From Neofusicoccum parvum (lineage: Eukaryota; Ascomycota; Dothideomycetes; Botryosphaeriales; Botryosphaeriaceae): a stretch of 64,000 nt of DNA. Under the pieces are notes generated by a model. That model was not told where the DNA came from. It did no database searches and saw only the letters and a program-made list of their open reading frames with translations. The DNA lies in NCBI GenBank assembly GCA_020912385.1, contig CP087217.1, forward strand, positions 1,364,001 through 1,428,000. Direction: 5' to 3'. Shown here in pieces: positions 33,384 through 44,857 of this stretch. The translations under genes were made by a program, and so were the position numbers. Numbering within the stretch: position 1 is the first letter of the stretch; every line of letters starts with the position of its first letter.

Positions 33384-36300
33384 CTAGTCACCATTGGCGG
33401 GATTCATCTGTAACATCTTCGTAAGCTCGAGTTTTGAACCTTCCCGAGACGAAAAGTGAGAGAGAGAAAGAAACGAATGGCTCGCAAGGGTTTAGCTGTA
33501 CTGACCATGCAATAGTCCAAATTCTTCCCTCCAGTGCCTCCATTGTTTCCCGCCCAGACGGGAAAATCATGGGCATTTCCACTCCCTCCAAACACCGCAA
33601 ACGTCAGTATGAAAACCAACACCTGCGTCCCTCCATCGAGCGCTGCCGACACGAGATAGTTATATTTGACGAAATACTCTGGCCGGTACCGACGCAGCCA
33701 GAACTGCGCCCCGATTCCCAGGATGAAGAAACTCCCGATCGACGCATTGATGCCGACAAAGAGCCACCCCAAATACCAAAGGATGATCGCCATATTGATG
33801 TAAGACCAGAAAGGGTGTGGGTAGTATTTATTGGTGAGCCAAAAGGGCAATGGGACGACGAAGCCGATCAGGAAGGATATCGTCACCCACTGGTACCGTC
33901 CACCGATGGAGAACATGTCGCCTGCGATTGACCATGCTATGGCGAGAGAGTTGAATTGTTGGATGTTTTGTCCGGACCAGATGTTGTTGCCCTCGATGGA
34001 TCGGAGCACGTCGGCTTGCGCTTCAACGGTGCTGGTAGGGATCATTGGCCGGTTAGCGGATGACTGGGATGGGGTGAGGGTTAATATTACGTTAACATGA
34101 TAATGAAGTTGAAGAGCGCTCCGATGATGCAACCAGTCAGTTGGGCGATGAAGGTGGTGCGTGGAGGAAGGTGCACGTATTGCGCGAGTTTGAGGTCTTT
34201 GGCGACAACCTGCGCTTGCTGAAGAGCGTTGTAACTTGCAGGTAAGTGTCAATAGATTTGAAAAGATTGTTTCAAGTTAATCCACCGCTTACGTGTAGCA
34301 CGTAAAGTACATGTCTGCTCTTTGTTAGCACTTATGCGCAACGTGCTGTCAAACTTTCTGCTCTTACTTCCTATTGGCTTTCCGGGCAGAATATATCCGG
34401 CAAGCATCCTGGAGTTAACGTATCAATTCTTGCGTCCAATCCAACAAATTGCTTCGAAAGAACTCACTGGGAGAACGGCTGTGGAAATTTATAGATCAGT
34501 TCATTATGCACAAGAGTGGTCATAGGCAAAAAGATGGGATATGCTTACTTGAACATTGAATTGGAACCCTGTAATACCATACTGTGCTCCAAAGAACAGA
34601 GTGAAAACGGTGGTGGTCAGTATGGAAATGATAAAGCCCCACCAAGGGAGAGTGCTGTTCATCACGTAGAGACAGACCATGCCAACCACGAAGGAGAAAA
34701 CAAGAATACTTGCCCACCACCACCTATGAAGAAATTGATTAGTATAAAAAGCTTCAATAGATAGATAACCCAGGGGATGGTGTTCATAGTAGGAGGCGAA
34801 GGCAAGGGTAATCTCCCACACATGAAGTCGCCAAGTAAAAAGAGGGCAGAAAGAGAGTCAGCAACTTACGGAGGTGAGTCTGAATACTTCAACATCAACC
34901 GATAATGGGGATCCAGGGCCGGATACGCCTCGGCCCTCCTCATCCGCTCCTCCACGGTCTCGCCCTTGCCCAAGAACCCTTCCCACGTCTCCGGCTTCCA
35001 CATTTTCCTCACCGTGTCCATTGACACCCATGCCCACCCGGCCTTGATATCGTCGTAATTCCACAACAGCATGTGCACGATAGTTGCTGTGAGCCCCATG
35101 TTCGACGTTATCAAGTAGCAAAGGTAGGTGCCCGTCATCCATGGTAATCCAGCCTCCCGCAAGGCGTCAGTGTCGATTTCGTTGTGCGCATTGAGGATTG
35201 CAGAAGTATTGTAGGTAACGTAGGCGTCAGAAGTAGAAGTTGTGTTGAACAGGAGTTGGGACAGAAACGGAAAGTCTTGTGAGCGCCAGGTGTTGCTGTA
35301 GTAGACGCCCATGAAGAGCACGATGCAGCCGAGGTAGCCGATCATGTTGTTAGTCAACGTGTACAAAGGGAGCCATAGGGGGCTTCCGAGAGAAGCAATG
35401 TATTGCCAGTCGAGGCACAGGGAGACTGGCAGATAAGAAATCAGTGACCGCTGGCGTTGATGATAGGGTGTAACAGACGGAAGCCGAGGCCTTCGTTCCC
35501 GGATGTGCCTCCGAAGAGGTTGGTGAAGACGAGGCTGTTTTGGTTGGCGAGGCAGAATACAGAGATACCTTGAAGGACGGGAAATATCCACTGTTCATGT
35601 ATGTGAGCAAATGGATTTGACAAAGGAATCATTTTGAGGGACGCAGACCTCGGGAATGATTTCCCACAAGAAGATTCCGAAGAAAATGATATAGAAGAGC
35701 TTCAGATGCTGCTTGGTTTCAGCTTTGTCGCGATGCAGAGATTCCAGTAAGGAAATCACGCTGGATGAAGTTAGCAGTTACGAATGCTTCAATAAAGCCG
35801 CTCGTGTTCAGTGGGTGGGTATCGCTTGGGTTCGGGCGCTTACGGAAGGTTCATTGGCCACAGCATCTTCGTGGGATATACCAGAACATGTCTCAAAAGA
35901 CCACATATCCCATAGCCAAGAAGCTGTGTGCTTAAGGTTATGAAAACGCCAGCCACGCGATTGGGGTACCCTATCATGCCTGTAAGCTCGAGTATTGTTC
36001 ATCTGGCGGAAAGTGGGCTGACCTCCATAAAAGAGCTGTTGCGCTGCTAGCGCCTGGGTGGAGAGTGCCGACTGTGCAGCTGCAGAAGCCATAATACAGA
36101 CGGCTGCATGCTCTTTCAGGTTGAATGAACCTGGGTTGAGAAATCGGCCTACGACACCCTTCTGAGGAGTCGCTACGCTCATAAACTCTCCCAGAACGTA
36201 CGCGATGACGGCAAGAAACACGTTAGAGACGTAGATAGTCTGCGGCTTGAAATAGAATATTTGCTGGAGGACTGATCCGAAGATTGAGAGGCCAATCCCT

Positions 36301-36661
36301 GAGCAGAATGTCAGTGAGGCTTCCATAACTTGCTAATGAGTTTCTCACTAAGAAAGAACATCCGAAAGGTCTAAGGATTAAGTGATTCATCGTCCTCAAC
36401 ATGAATCACAGTGGTCATAAGGTCCTTTGCATCCTCGATAACAATTGCTTCGCTAAAGCGTGTCCGCTCGCCTTCATAGGGTGGTGGAGACTCAGATGGA
36501 ACGTCTTCGACCTTGGCAGACTCTCGGGCATTCTTTCCATCATTCGCTTTTGGGACAACGAACGCGACCTGGGGTTGCGATGGGCTTGATCTCTGAGTTT
36601 CCAACTGATGAAGAGCTATGTCGGTGTTTTCGCGTGGGAATTCAGGACGTTGCGTTGACAT
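33384..36661 (-). pseudogene. OPT-family oligopeptide transporter with in-frame amber codon
   Basis: Many-exon gene for an oligopeptide transporter of the OPT family, which imports tetra- and pentapeptides or metal chelates. The cytosolic N-terminus MSTQRPEFPREN is followed by HVEDDESLNP, then TAG at 36371-36373, then TFRMFFL in the same frame. Homologues carry Trp at this place (NPWTFR). The remaining exons are all open: GLSIFGSVLQQIFYFKPQ, GFFNPGSFNLKEHA-type block, VAGVFITLSTQLLGYG, WIFPVLQGISVFCLANQNS, NEGLGFLSLCLDWQYI, MTGTYLCYLITSNMG and FSIGGRYQWVTISFLIGF. The last intron (33408-33505) joins LDYCM to MNPANGD, with the stop at 33384-33386. I see no intron that removes the TAG without deleting conserved residues. 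It is therefore called a probable recent pseudogene; a sequencing error or stop readthrough would rescue it. Confidence 0.72.
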
Positions 36662-37820
36662 AATTGAAGTGATGTGTACAAATTCTTCTTGGAGATCGGA
36701 CTGGAGAGAGTTGGAACGGAGCCGCGTTCGGTGTGACGGCGGAGTATTTGGGTTAAATCAGGCGGTGACAGCGATAGCGGTCCGGCCACATGGTGCTTGA
36801 ATGTCCTGAGCTCATCGATATCGGAAATTCCTGCATTGCCGGGCATCATCTCGCAAACGGAGAGATGTAAGTGGACGATTGCTGCAACCTTGATAAGAAG
36901 ACTGCTTGTGGAACTTCCTTTGTTGCCTTTGGTACCGGTCGCACGGGAGTGCAACGGCTCGTTGGCCGGGGTCATACATGATCGCAGGTGCCGTACGAAT
37001 TCAAAAAGAGCTCCATAGAGAGGGAGATACAAGTGACCAGCATATCGCCCAACGTTGAAGCACTCGCCTCTTTAACCTTTTGTAATAATAGAGGTGCCGA
37101 GCGCATGCTCATGTCTTACGTCTTCCCTCTCGTCTTGCCGCCACGGAGGAGCAGTACCCCACATACTCGATCGTGCCGCTGAAGTGCAAATGTGACGCGT
37201 ACTGACACGGAATAATCACAGATCTACCAGGGTCAGATGCAGCGCGATGCTTGGTTGAACTTGGCTTTTGATATGGCGCATTCGACCTGCCGACTTCGTG
37301 CAAGCGCTGTTATGCCAGGCACACTTGGCGTCGCGCTAGCGCAGAGCCCTACCTTTCCTCACGCTCATATCCACTGGAAGCCAGGTGCCTTGTTCGTCGC
37401 GTATTACCGTAATGGTGACGTCTTCTCCAATTTCTGGTATTTCTGGGGATGCTGGCTTTGAATTTTTCGCGTGAATTCTCTTTCTTAAACTTCACGTTCA
37501 GCTATGTAGAAAGCAGGATGAGGACCTTAAAGACCTCTTAGAGTAGGAACCTGTGGGAGTAGGATACATATGTGCGCCAAAGGTCTCTAGCCTCAATTTT
37601 CCACAAGTAAGCCCTGTCGACTACGAAGTGCGAATCAATTTGACCGAGATTGAGATTGAAGTCTATGGACATTCTTCATTTTCCTTACGTTTTGTCCCTA
37701 GAGCCTTTGCCATCCGCCCCGCTAATTAAGAGCAGATAATTGAGAAACATGATATTTCTTTTCATAAATCATCAGAAACTTTCAAAGACATTTTTTGCTG
37801 ATCTGAGCTCCACAGCTGCA
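36662..37820. other. gene-poor stretch of about 1.2 kb
   Basis: Upstream of the OPT gene and downstream of the carboxylesterase gene. A minus-strand frame at 36616-37032 overlaps the OPT start and looks unconvincing. Nothing else is supported. Confidence 0.4.
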
Positions 37821-39552
37821 TCAGTGATAGTGTCCTTGCATCCACCACCTGCATCTGTCGTTCGCCGCTGGATCCCTTGCAATCCCAATACTATCCGTCT
37901 TAAGTCTCACAACACTTGCGTTCTTGCCGAATAGTGCGAACGCCGACAGCCCGTCAACGAGGCTATCCGGAACTCCCCGCACCGCAAAGCTCGTGATGTA
38001 GTCTTGCAACACCAAGGCTACGGTCGCGTTGAAACCACTGCCATTCTCCTCTTGCTTAGGATCATAAAATGTGTACGCGAGATCGTCGCCATGATGTCCG
38101 GCGCCAACAGCGAAGATATAAGCATATGATTCGTTCTGGGATGCGACGTCGAGCGCGAAGGAGTTGCAAGTGAAAACGAGCTCCCCGACGGAAAAGGCGG
38201 CGCGACTATAGGTATTATTGTACGGGGCACTGGTACCGTTCTGTACAGACGGGTAGAGAGTGTTGGTAATATAGTCGATGACGTCTGGTTTGGCATCGGG
38301 AACGATAGATTGCACGTAGGAATCAAAATCCGCGTCACTAGTCAGCGTCGGAGGGGTGAATATCAGTCCCTCGTCCGCGTTGTGACCGACCATTATCCGA
38401 ACGGATTTGTCAAATTGGCCACGGTTGAGTAGCTCCTTCGGGTCTTGGGTGACAAAGCTTCCGTCCACAGCTGGGCCGTATGTGAACCGTCCAAAGGGCG
38501 ATCCCGCTACCTGGCGAGCATTCGCGGAAATGAGCTGTTCCGAGGTGAGCATTCTGGCCTCTGCGAGGCTGCCTACACCAGCAGCCGAGAGAAAGTCTCG
38601 GAAGGTCTGTTCTTGACTTTGCACTGAAAGAGATGGATACCAGCCAGGAGACTGGGGAATGACCTGTTGGAAGAGATCTTTGCACGGAGAACCACCATAG
38701 GCGGTCATCTGGTGCATGATAGAGGCGGCCCCTGCAGATTCCCCAAGGACGGTGACACGGTTCTTATCCCCTCCAAAGAGATGGATATTATCCTGCACCC
38801 ATTGCAAGGCAAAGCGCTGGTCATGTAGGCCAGCATTGGGAGTACCGTCTTCCTGTAATGTTGGTCCAGAGAGGAACCCGAACGCGCCGAGACGATAGTT
38901 TATGGCGACCCAAATAACTCCATCAGAGCAATTCGTGGTACTCCTTTCGATCAATCCGTCTGGGCTGGCAAAAAAAGTCTTTGATCCTAGAGTGAAAGCT
39001 CCGCCTGATGCATTTTCAGTAAATAGTCGACTGGTCTGAATAGCATACGCACCATGTATCCATACGATCACGGGACTACGATGTCCCTGGTATGCGTTCC
39101 CGAAGACTTTCTTTGGAACAACAACGTCCAGGAAGAGGCAATCTTCATTCTCACGTGGATCTCTTCCACCAAAGTTGGAGCCGTTTGTGACTCCCCATGA
39201 GCCAAATGATTGCGGACAGATGCGGTCGAAGCTTCCATCATTGATCAGGGAGCGATCTATGGCTGGCGATTCAGGTGCCCTGAAGCGCAGGTTGCCGACA
39301 GGCGCAGCGGCATATCTGATGTTAGAGAAATTATAGTAGCCACCGTTACTCTGTAAAGAGGATGAGAAATTCAGATATTCCAAAAGATAATAACAGCAGC
39401 CTCACATTGAACTCCAACTTTGAGGCACGATAGAGCCCGTAACCTAGATCAACGACCGGTAGCGAATCCGATACATTGTTTGCTGATGCAAGAGTAGGCG
39501 AAAGTAAATTGACGGATGCCACAGCTACGGTAATGCGTCTCAGTAAGCGCAT
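37821..39552 (-). CDS. type-B carboxylesterase/lipase, secreted
   Basis: Two-exon gene (39552-39406, 39350-37821) for 558 residues. A signal peptide (MRLLRRITVAVASVNLLSPTLASA) is followed by the carboxylesterase-B fold: NFSNIRYAAAPVGNLRFRAPE after splicing, NEDCLFLDVVVP, NYRLGAFGFLSG, the nucleophile elbow GESAGA, NADEG for the Glu, and GHHGDDLAYTF for the His. The oxyanion-hole motif is usually HGGG/HGGAY but reads WIHGAYAIQTSR, so one of the usual glycines is missing. Such enzymes hydrolyse lipids, aromatic esters or mycotoxins outside the cell. Multiple NxS/T sites fit secretion. The family is certain; the substrate is unknown. Confidence 0.92.
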
Positions 39553-41044
39553 TTTCGGTAATGAGGGTCTTTAATGTGATTTCAAAACCTGCAATGAGGC
39601 TAATATTGGGGACAATTGAGAGTATTGTGCTGTGACAGTGGTAGTCCAGCAGAAGCTTTTGTAGAGCTGCCCAAGGACTATGCGGTGGCACGCCATACGC
39701 CTCAATTCTCGAGTGAACCAGCTTTTGAAAGCATTGATGTGGTACAGCGACAGAGCTGAGCTTCCGAGGTAGATTACCTGATAGGGAACTAATGTAACAC
39801 ACGAAGCTTGGCAACGATATTGAATACGAACGGGTCGGGAAATGTTGCACGTTAAATGGCTCAGTCTACATTATCTTGACTCTAATTGTGCGGGGCTGAG
39901 GCATTGGGCTCAGCTGCGATGACAAGCTGAGCACGGATCTGCGACGATACCTAGAAAGGCTGATGTTGCGTGTAGGATCAATAAGGTATATCAGCATCCC
40001 ATATCAGTACGATCTATGGATCTGTCACGTGAAGAATGTGCGGCCGACTTATATAATGTTGTCCGCAGCAAGAAATATGACCGGCCTGCCCAATACTCCT
40101 TCGGCTGCCCGTGAAGGGCTACTCATCCCGGCCTCTCCATCCCATTGATGACAGATTCTTTGCCTTCAATTCCAACGAAGCCGACCAGAACCTAGTTGAT
40201 ATATCTCTATCAGTTCAGTGATATTACACAACATAGATGAGAATCTCACCGTTCCACGGAAAAGGTAGCATCACGCCAGCAGTCCACTGCAGTACCCCTC
40301 TCCATGCGAGAGACACGGTTATGCTCTGGGAGGAAGCGGCAATCACCATCACCTCCTTGGAAGCAGGAGTTTCGACCTGGGAGACGCCTTACTTGAGTTG
40401 CTCGAACATTGGTCACAAGAGATGGCTAGCTACACAAGGAAAGCTACGGCTAATGTGAAAGCACTGTGAAGTTACCTGGCGCAACCCGAATCTTGGTTGT
40501 TTCAATCTTGAAAGGTGATTATCACGACGAGCATGGCTAATGGTCTATGGACGAACGGTAGAAACATACTGCAGTCAAAAGCTTACTCATGATATGTCGT
40601 GTAACTGAGATGTGGTCCGACCGCACGCCAAGCACAGTTCAGGTGGTCAGATTGGCTTGGTCACTGACTGTCGGACTGGATCATGATCCACCCTGTCAAC
40701 CAATACAACGTAAGACAACCTCGGGCTACGGCATTCAAGACGCAAGTTCTTTTTCTAGAATGGCGTGGGTGCCCGACTGACACGAGCATTAAGTGGGGAT
40801 GGGCGATCACCGACGATCCCGAAATTAGTGGAACAAAAGTGCCACCATTCTCGGGTGACCCGCTCGTGATGCCGGAACACTCCGAAGAGTGATATTTTAA
40901 CATCTGTCAGAGAGGAGGCTGCCTTCTATAACGTTTTTCGCATTCCAGAAAATCTCGGCAATGGCTCCGCGACTGTGGAATCGGAGCAAGTGCAACAATC
41001 TCAGGTTTTTAAGTACTTTGCTTGGCAGTGTTTCAAGTTAACTC
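39553..41044. other. gene-poor stretch of about 1.5 kb between divergent genes
   Basis: Upstream of both the carboxylesterase and the monooxygenase. No protein-like frame, repeat or RNA gene is recognised. Confidence 0.4.
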
Positions 41045-43267
41045 ATGGACGGCAGCGCCAAATCCTCAATCAGTAATTTTTCCGACGTCAGCGCCCGTTT
41101 TGAAGTTCAGAGCCCCCCAACAAGCAATGTCCTGGTCGTCGGGGCTGGACCAGCGGGTCTCATGCTCGCGTAAGTGACGGAGTTAACTACCAAACCCATG
41201 CAAGTTCTTACAGGCGTCCAGAGACAACCTTGCTCGGTTTGGAGTCAAGGTCGACATCATTGACAACAGTGAACGCCGAACTTTGGCTGGCAGGGCAGAT
41301 GGCCTGCAGCCTAAATCAATCGAGACCTTGCGCCAAATGAGGCTGATTGACGGCCTTCTGCGGAAGGGCGTGAAAGTCTTTGACATATGCTTTTGGGTAC
41401 TTTCGACCTCCATTATTGTTTTTTGTTCTGCTCGTCGATTGGCAACTCATTTGAAACAAGAACAGCACGGCTAATTCAAGCGAAAGAGTTCCACATTGAA
41501 CGGAAAGATGCGTCGCCTTGGACGAAAAATGCACTACCCACCTGAAGCTGTAGACCTCCTGGATCCTTATCTTCTCCAACTCCACCAGGGAGAAATGGAG
41601 CGCATTTTCATTGACGACTTGAAAGACCGTGGAGTCAACATTCGAAGAAACACTACATTCATGGATTTTACTTACACCCCAAGGTTGGTTGAAGTCAACT
41701 GTAAGACCGGTAGTCAGCACCAGAGGAGCTCCACTGCGGCTGAATACGTAGTCGGATGCGACGGTGCGCACTCAGCAGTGCGAAAATCCATTCCAGGAGC
41801 ACAGATGATAGGATCCTCCTCTGATTCTATATGGGGAATCATAGATGGCCAAGCTGTGACAAACTTTCCGGATCTTTGGTCCAGAGTCATAGTCGGCTCT
41901 GAAGAAGCTGGCTGCGTTATGCTCATGCCGCGAGAGCGGAACTTGACCAGAGCTTACATTGAAGTGAAACCAGATTCCAGGGCGAGCACCTCCAGGGAGG
42001 ATTTGTCTCAACGAGTTGTGATGCAAAGAGCCCAAGAAATCATGTATCCATGCCAGTTCAAGTGGAAGACGATGGGCAAGTAACTTCCCTCGCTCGAACG
42101 CATCCTTGCGTACTCCATTGAGCTAACATCCTATAGAGTGGTTCGGGAGGTACCAGGTCGGTCAGAGGGTTTCTACCAGATTCATGGATGACAGGGGTCG
42201 TGTTTTCATTTGCGGAGACGTTAGTATCCTGTACTGGTAGATGAACTACGCTGATCAGTCACCCAGGCCAGTCATACGCATTCCCCAAAGGCTGCGCAGG
42301 GCATGTGAGTTCTACAAAACCAATAGATCTCTATATAACATGGACTGACGAACTGTCCAGGAACACTTCGATACATGATGCATGGAACCTTGCCTGGAAA
42401 CTAAATTTAGCCGTGCGAAAGTTGGCAAAGCCTGAACTGCTGGCAACATTCGAAAGCGAGCGCCGCAAAGTTGCCCAGGACCTTATTCACTTCGACGAGG
42501 AGCATGCGAACGCCTTCGCTGCAAACGACTGGAATGGCCTAGCTCAGAGTTTCACCAAGAACGTACGTTTCATTTCAGGCGTCGTCGCATACGAGCCCAA
42601 CATCCTGAACCGACCAACCATTGCGATGGGCTCGGGCGACCTGAAGCCAGGCTGCCTGCCTACGCCAGCAAGAGTCACACGCTACGCCGATGCCAACCCC
42701 ACCGATATCCAGCTGGATATTCCAATACTGGGTCAGTTCCGAATCTACTTTTTCTGCAACGATCCGGTAGCTAGCCGGCCCTTCATTGAACATATCTGCA
42801 AACACGCAATAAACAGCCGGGATTCGTTTACTGGCCGTATGAGTGCTGCCACCAACGCCAGCTACACTTTGCAACCTCCTGCTGCTGTCCCGCAAGACGA
42901 GTACATCTGCCCAGAGCGCTACACTCCCGTTTCTTGTCTTTTCACATGGGCGCTGGTAACTGGCAAGTCCAAAGCTGCATTTGAAATCGTGGACTTGCCT
43001 CAGGCCCTTCGCGATTCCGTTTGGACGGTCTATCTCGACGACATTCCAAGATCAGGCACAGGCAACTGCAAGAAGGGGTGCATAGAGAAGTGGCTCGGTG
43101 GCTTACAAGGCGATGAGATGGCTGTAGTCATTGTGCGCCCCGACGGTTACGTTGGGACGCTCCGCATCTGGCAGGATGGTAGGAAAGAATATGGCCAGGA
43201 GGCTTTGAGGTGGATGGATGGATACTTCGAGGGTTTCCTAACGGATGACATTGGGGCGACGAATTAG
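41045..43267 (+). CDS. FAD-dependent phenol-hydroxylase-like monooxygenase
   Basis: Six-exon gene (41045-41169, 41222-41396, 41481-42075, 42137-42219, 42267-42304, 42361-43267) for 640 residues. The Rossmann motif VVGAGPAGLMLA is followed by ARFGVKVDIID, GRADGLQPKSIETL, YVVGCDGAHSAVRK, then [33 protein letters not shown] across three junctions. This is the FAD/substrate core of PF01494. The C-terminal 220 residues match the thioredoxin-like dimerisation domain of phenol 2-monooxygenases. Such enzymes ortho-hydroxylate phenols with NADPH and O2. The third intron (42076-42136) uses a GC donor (GCAAGT); only that choice gives MEWFGRYQVGQRVS. The exon 3 start (RKSSTLNGK) is less certain. Cytosolic. 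It may serve aromatic catabolism or metabolite tailoring. Confidence 0.9.
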
Positions 43268-43405
43268 GAAATAATGCTACACTCTCAGCTCAACATCTCA
43301 TGAAACGATTTGCATTGACTGGACAAAGAATATATCCCTGCATTCGAATTGTGAAGAGGTCTGACCCAAGTAAAGGCTCGAGCTGCATCAATGAGAGCCC
43401 TCTCT

Positions 43406-44071
43406 TCAACCAGTCTTCGGGATCCCGGCTATGGCATTTGCCTTGTACCTCCTGGCAGCATCGGGGGGACCTGCAAAGATGGGAGGCGGCTGGATGCTCA
43501 GTCCGAAAGCCTTACCGATCTCGCTTGGGCACCTGGTCAACATCTCCAAACACATAAGCTCAATAGACATGTCCTCGATGTCAAGTCTCAGGGACTTCAG
43601 AACGACTTCATCCTCCTTCTCCTCGAGGTCTGGAGCATCGCTGCCGAGGACCAACGTCGTAGCTTTGCCTTTTTCCTCTGCAAATTCGCGCACGCTCTGC
43701 TCATCGACCACGGCGAAGGTGAAGGCGCTGAGCGTTGTGGACGAGCCATCTCCTGGGGCGCAGACGTTATTCTTCCAGTACGTATAGACTTCGTCGATGG
43801 ACCAGTTGAAGAACGAGGTCCGTGGTGGGGTTGCCGGGGGTTGGGAGGGGTATTTCAACCCTTGGATATTTTCTCCCGCCTCAATGTCCATGATAAGGTA
43901 ATGAGTGCCCTCCTCCGCGTTCTCGAGAAGAAGATTAAGAAGCTACTGAGATTGTGAGTGGTTGGAATAGCAAAACGTAAGAAATTGAAAATGTACCGCG
44001 GCTGGAACTTCAACGGTGCAGAACACCGGACACATACGATGTCCTTCCTCGCGCTCGTCTTCGGTAGCCAT
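43406..44071 (-). CDS. hypothetical protein, DUF6924-like
   Basis: Two-exon gene (44071-43997, 43942-43406) for 203 residues. The spliced start reads MATEDEREEGHRMCPVF then VEVPAALLNLLLENAEEG. It has no signal peptide or membrane segment. The middle contains FTFAVVDEQSV, TTLVLGSD, then VLKSLRLDIEDMSIELMCLEM, an order reminiscent of DUF6924 proteins, for which no function is known; the match is by eye only. The C-terminus is Pro- and Ala-rich. It converges with the monooxygenase gene, leaving only about 140 bp between the two stop codons. Confidence 0.65.
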
Positions 44072-44857
44072 GATGTATGAGTCGTGTAGCTAGATATCGT
44101 GCCAAATGTGTATGTTGCGCTGCTTTTTATGTTTGATGTCTGCTCGGTGGCGACATGAGGTGGGGGCCGATTTCCAGGCGCCGAAGCCGATTCTGCCTAC
44201 GCCTTGCAGATCATTATCGCACCAGCAAGGCAGCACAACGCAGTAATTGGCTCCAAGAAACAAAGTGCCTAGTGTTATTCCTACCCTTCTACTAAGCGTC
44301 CCATCGACCTATCGTCCCATCGATCTAGTCTTTTTCAAAACTAAACCTACACGTGGACAACATGAGCCCAGGGCCAGATCCTTCACTACTGATTGGCCTT
44401 CAACAAGAAACCAGATGGCCCAACCTAAAGGAAGCTATTATCTCCAACAGGAAGGATATCGTTAGACTGTGCTGTCCAACAGAGCTGTGCTTCTTCAGCT
44501 TCCAACAACACCTTGACATAGACCATTTATATGCGAGCACATTAACTTATTGGGACTTTCGGCACTCAACCACATACCTTAGATAACCACTGCTCTTAAC
44601 TGTACTTACTCTGTAGTCTGAAGGTTGCAAGCTTTCCCTCTTGTTTAATACACTTTCAACAATTGCAAGAGAATTCGTTAGATCGGATGCGCATCAGTAC
44701 GGGTTTCAGGCTCGCCGTGCTCCAGGGTGGATTGGACAGACAACCGAAAGCTGACATGCATGTAAGCAGCCATGACGTTTTATCTAGTACTACATAAGTG
44801 GGGTTGCCCCGCACACCGCAGTTTCTTGAAATTTTTCTTTTTTCTTCGCTGCTCGTC
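44072..44857. other. intergenic between divergent genes
   Basis: Upstream of the DUF6924-like gene and the HET gene. No supported gene. Confidence 0.4.

Noticed and set aside
36616..37032. 138-codon minus-strand frame upstream of the OPT gene
   Set aside because: Overlaps the OPT start, shows no domain and has no supporting splice or promoter signals.
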